From NCBI GenBank assembly GCA_013375355.1, contig JABXJV010000509.1:1-9412 (forward strand): a stretch of DNA of 9,412 nt, written 5' to 3'. Source of the stretch: Candidatus Helarchaeota archaeon. GTDB taxonomy: Archaea > Asgardarchaeota > Lokiarchaeia > Helarchaeales > JABXJV01. A program made the translations under genes and the position numbers. Positions within the stretch are counted from its first letter, which is position 1. Every line of letters begins with the position of its first letter. The notes below the pieces were generated by a model. That model was not told the origin of the DNA, did no database searches, and saw only the letters and a program-made list of their open reading frames with translations. This document shows, piece by piece, positions 7,281-9,412 of the stretch.

Positions 7281-7354
7281 TTAAATAACCATACATTAAT
7301 TTTAAGAAATATTTTTATCGTTAATAAAAAATAGAAAGAATTTTAGATATTGGC

Positions 7355-7531
7355 TCATCTCTCCATGATGTATTTTACTTGATTAATGTTAATGTATATA
7401 TATTTCCCATCAACTTGGATTGTTAGCACTTTATCAGCCGAAGCTACCACTACCCCAGTTAATACTTGATTTTCTTCAAAAAAAACATCAATTTTTTTAT
7501 GTAATAGGTGTTCTGATATGAATTTGTCCAT
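7355..7531 (-). CDS. Small 58-residue protein, probably Sm/SH3-like barrel
   Basis: A short frame of 58 codons runs from ATG at 7529-7531 to TGA at 7355-7357 and is preceded by GGTGG (7536-7540) four bases before the ATG region, the same site used by the AtwA-like gene. The product begins MDKFISEHLL and ends with VKYIMER. A short N-terminal helix is followed by strands KIDVFFEE, LTGVVVASA, VLTIQVDG and KYIYININQVKYI, the strand order of small Sm-like/SH3-like barrels that start with a ligand-free 'function' strand and end in an INxxxVxYI strand. It has no cysteine or membrane segment. It lies 74 bases upstream of the FAD oxidase gene in the same direction and could be the first gene of that transcript. 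The fold is an inference from the strand pattern; no function is assigned. Confidence 0.7.
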   Translation of the reverse strand: MDKFISEHLLHKKIDVFFEENQVLTGVVVASADKVLTIQVDGKYIYININQVKYIMER

Positions 7532-7535
7532 AAAA

Positions 7536-7540
7536 CCACC
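7536..7540 (-). promoter_or_regulatory. Ribosome binding site of the small Sm-like gene
   Basis: GGTGG on the minus strand lies four bases before the ATG at 7531. It is the main argument, with the strand-like protein pattern, that the short frame is a real gene. Confidence 0.55.
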
Positions 7541-7595
7541 TTATGTTCGAAATATTAATTAGATTCTAATTTTAATTTATTTATGTTTATTTAGC

Positions 7596-7603
7596 TATAT
7601 ATA
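7596..7603. promoter_or_regulatory. Palindromic TATATATA in a divergent promoter region
   Basis: The octamer TATATATA sits between the minus-strand small gene (start 7531) and the plus-strand membrane-protein gene (start 7691). Being palindromic, it could position TBP in either direction. A start about 25 bases away would give leaders of about 40 bases leftwards and about 65 bases rightwards. This is a prediction from sequence and spacing. Confidence 0.4.
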
Positions 7604-7690
7604 CATAAATTGAACTTAATTTCAATAAATCATCTAATGAGGGAATATATATTCTAGATAAAAAAATTAAATTAAAAGGTAATAGAAGAA

Positions 7691-8386
7691 ATGACTCTTG
7701 AATTTAATAGATATTTAATGATTCTAAAAGAATTATCATTATATGGAGAAACTGAATCAGAAATCCAAGAGATTGGAACCATTGAAAAGGTTATACATAA
7801 GGATAAAGAACCTTGGTTAATTGAAATTTGTCTTATTGATAAAGAGAAAAAAAATTTTTTAAAAACAATTATAGAACATAAAAGATTTTTGTTATCAAGT
7901 AAAATATATGAAAAAAATGATAATTTTATCGGTAGCATATCGCGATCCAAAAGAATTAAGATAGGTCCTTATGGTTCTATTCTCACCATTATAACATTCT
8001 TTTTATTATTAGCAATTTTACCTTTATTTATTCCATTGGAATCCTATAAAACTGTCCTGCCTTATATTATGGTTGGTTTTATCATAGTAATTTTAATTTT
8101 CATACTTTATTATCATGTTGGAATGAAAAAATATTATCTTTTAAATAAAAATTCCCAAACACTGTTTGAAGTAGTAAAGAAATTTCGAAAATCATTTATT
8201 GTCTATAATTCTAATAATTCTGAAGTTGTTGCAGAGATTATTGAAACAGGATACATTATTCCAAAATTAAAATATGAAATAGAGATATTTATTGAAGATC
8301 AAAATAATAAATTATTAATTTTGGGATTTTTACTATATAGATATTTTGAAAAACTAATGAATGTTAAAGGTTTTGGGAATTATTAA
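7691..8386 (+). CDS. Membrane protein with two-helix hairpin between two similar beta-rich segments
   Basis: I do not recognise a named family. The 231-residue product has two membrane segments, about 96-115 and 122-142, joined by a short loop (IPLESYK), with basic residues KRIK before and KK after. Both termini are therefore likely cytoplasmic. The soluble parts before and after the hairpin share a pattern: KRF-x3-S-x2-Y-x3-N then a strand and I (about 64-84), and KKF-x2-S-x3-Y-x3-N then a strand and I (about 163-183). The second part continues PKLKYEIEIFIED and a hydrophobic helix, which recalls the tubby/LURP-one/scramblase-like barrel, though only loosely. The ATG follows AAGGT about ten bases upstream. 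The gene is followed 152 bases later by the MEMO1 gene on the same strand; no functional link is evident. Confidence 0.75.
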   Translation: MTLEFNRYLMILKELSLYGETESEIQEIGTIEKVIHKDKEPWLIEICLIDKEKKNFLKTIIEHKRFLLSSKIYEKNDNFIGSISRSKRIKIGPYGSILTIITFFLLLAILPLFIPLESYKTVLPYIMVGFIIVILIFILYYHVGMKKYYLLNKNSQTLFEVVKKFRKSFIVYNSNNSEVVAEIIETGYIIPKLKYEIEIFIEDQNNKLLILGFLLYRYFEKLMNVKGFGNY

Positions 8387-8538
8387 TTAATAATATTCAT
8401 TTTTAATTAGAATAATTAAGGTAACTACCAAATAACTGATAAAAATATTAAATAATTGAAAAATAATGTTATTATCATTATCAAATAAAATAACCTCAAT
8501 ATTATTACGTTTCATAGGGAATAACGGATTGATTAAAA
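8387..8538 (+). other. AT-rich spacer before the MEMO1 gene
   Basis: This 152-base stretch contains no open frame worth calling. It begins with the palindromic TTAATTAA at the end of the membrane-protein gene and a short T-run (8400-8404), and includes short inverted A/T repeats such as ATAAT-GTT-ATTAT near 8463-8475. A promoter for the MEMO1 gene is expected here, but no TATA element stands out from the AT-rich background. Before the ATG at 8539 only a weak GGATTGAT site is visible. Confidence 0.4.
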
Positions 8539-9387
8539 ATGATTAGAAAAGCAGCTTATGCGGGTGGTTGGTATTCAGGCACCCGTGATGGGTTAAATAA
8601 TGATTTACAAGCCTTTTTTGAAACTCATAAATTGGGTCCCAAAAAAAAGCCTATTGTAAATGAAAAAGGTCCTCGTGAAATCATTACTGTAGTGTCACCA
8701 CATGCTGGTTATGTTTATTCTGGAGCAGTTGCAGCCAATAGTTTTGCAGCTTTAGCAGAAGATGGTAAGCCTGACCTTTTTATTATTATTGGAGTGAACC
8801 ATCGTTCATATACTACTGAACCAGCTTCTGTACAAGCTGAAGGTGCCTGGGAAACTCCTTTAGGTCAATCATCCATCGATACCGAAGTGGCAAAAAGGAT
8901 TTGCTTAAGTAAATCAATATTTGAGAATTCTCAAATACATAAAGGGGAACATTCTCTAGAGCTTCAATTGCCATTTTTACAATATATTTATGGCCCAGAA
9001 ATAAAAATTGTTCCTATTATGATGAGTTCTTCGAAATTTGAAGAATTTGTAAAAATTGGGGAAGCTCTAGCTGATGCTATTACTGGAAAAAATGCTGTTA
9101 TCATCGCTTCTACCGATTTTACTCATTTCGAACATGCCGATGATGCAAAAAAGCAAGATCAAAAAGCTATTGACGCTATAATAAAAATTGATGGAGAACT
9201 TCTTTTTAATACAGTTAAGAAAAATGCTATTTCTATGTGTGGTTACGCTTCAACTTCTGTAGCTTTGATCGCTTCAAAAATATTAGGAGCAACTAAAGTT
9301 GAGCTTCTAAAATATGCAAATTCTGGAGAAACTTCTGGAGATTATAACTCGGTTGTAGGATATGCAAGTTTGATAATCGGTGCCTGA
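8539..9387 (+). CDS. MEMO1 family protein (AmmeMemoRadiSam system protein B)
   Basis: This is a complete 282-residue soluble protein of the family's usual length. It begins MIRKAAYAGGWYSG, the normal family N-terminus, which supports the start. Conserved motifs are SPHAGYVYSG (53-62, His55), GVNHRS (85-90, His88), GEHSLELQLPFL (136-147), STDFTHF (191-197, Asp193) and SMCGY (232-236, Cys234). In human MEMO1 two histidines and one cysteine in the corresponding motifs bind metal, and the fold is related to extradiol dioxygenases. In archaea and bacteria the family often occurs with AMMECR1 and radical-SAM genes, or near isoprenoid genes, but its reaction is not established. The window ends just after the gene, so its partner genes cannot be seen. 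All the metal-ligand positions are intact. Confidence 0.95.
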   Translation: MIRKAAYAGGWYSGTRDGLNNDLQAFFETHKLGPKKKPIVNEKGPREIITVVSPHAGYVYSGAVAANSFAALAEDGKPDLFIIIGVNHRSYTTEPASVQAEGAWETPLGQSSIDTEVAKRICLSKSIFENSQIHKGEHSLELQLPFLQYIYGPEIKIVPIMMSSSKFEEFVKIGEALADAITGKNAVIIASTDFTHFEHADDAKKQDQKAIDAIIKIDGELLFNTVKKNAISMCGYASTSVALIASKILGATKVELLKYANSGETSGDYNSVVGYASLIIGA

Positions 9388-9388
9388 A

Positions 9389-9400
9389 TTTTCTTCTTTT
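9389..9400 (+). terminator. Pyrimidine/T-rich tract after the MEMO1 gene
   Basis: The stop codon is followed at once by TTTTCTTCTTTT. Such T-rich tracts can end transcription in archaea. There is no clear hairpin and the window ends a few bases later, so this remains tentative. Confidence 0.3.
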
Positions 9401-9412
9401 AGAATCACTGAA

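Noticed and set aside
7672..7950. Minus-strand 92-codon frame opposite the membrane-protein gene
   Set aside because: It overlaps the start of a longer plus-strand gene that has a ribosome binding site, clear membrane helices and repeated soluble segments; the minus frame has no supporting signal.
8455..8505. Short ATAAT/ATTAT inverted repeats before the MEMO1 gene as an operator
   Set aside because: They are low-complexity A/T repeats that occur throughout the window's spacers.

Overview
The window is AT-rich (roughly 70% A+T) and looks archaeal. Shine-Dalgarno sites are of the GGTG/GAGG type, the few recognisable promoters are TATA-like, and the gene content (an AtwA-type tandem ABC protein, a CCG-domain iron-sulfur protein, a MEMO1 homologue) is typical of archaea. 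A 687-residue protein that combines helical repeats, a beta-sandwich, zinc knuckles and a longin-like segment suggests an Asgard archaeon of the Lokiarchaeia kind. That lineage call is an inference; no rRNA or other marker gene is present to prove it.

Left part (1-2593): the lysine-rich tail of a plus-strand gene enters from the left edge. It faces a minus-strand gene for an AtwA-like ATPase (159-1778), whose family is known for ATP-dependent activation of methyl-coenzyme M reductase. A 0.3-kb intergenic region with divergent promoter candidates separates it from a plus-strand gene for a small all-helical protein of unknown function, which ends at 2593 and shares a TTAA with the stop of the next, convergent gene.

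Middle part (2590-7531): four minus-strand genes run one after another. In transcription order they are a 58-residue, probably beta-rich Sm-like protein, an FAD-linked oxidase resembling alkyl-DHAP synthase and GlcD, a two-cluster CCG-domain iron-sulfur protein of HdrD/GlpC type, and the 687-residue multidomain protein. The oxidase and the iron-sulfur gene are almost certainly cotranscribed and translationally coupled; they probably form one redox enzyme that passes electrons from an organic substrate through FAD to iron-sulfur clusters.

Right part (7532-9412): a short divergent promoter region carries a palindromic TATATATA. It is followed by a plus-strand gene for an unknown protein with a two-helix membrane hairpin between two similar beta-rich segments, and then by a complete MEMO1-family gene with its metal-ligand residues intact.

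The most interesting items are the longin-containing multidomain protein, the pairing of an AGPS-like oxidase with a complete CCG iron-sulfur protein, and the duplicated-domain membrane protein. No transposon, CRISPR array, tRNA or rRNA was seen.
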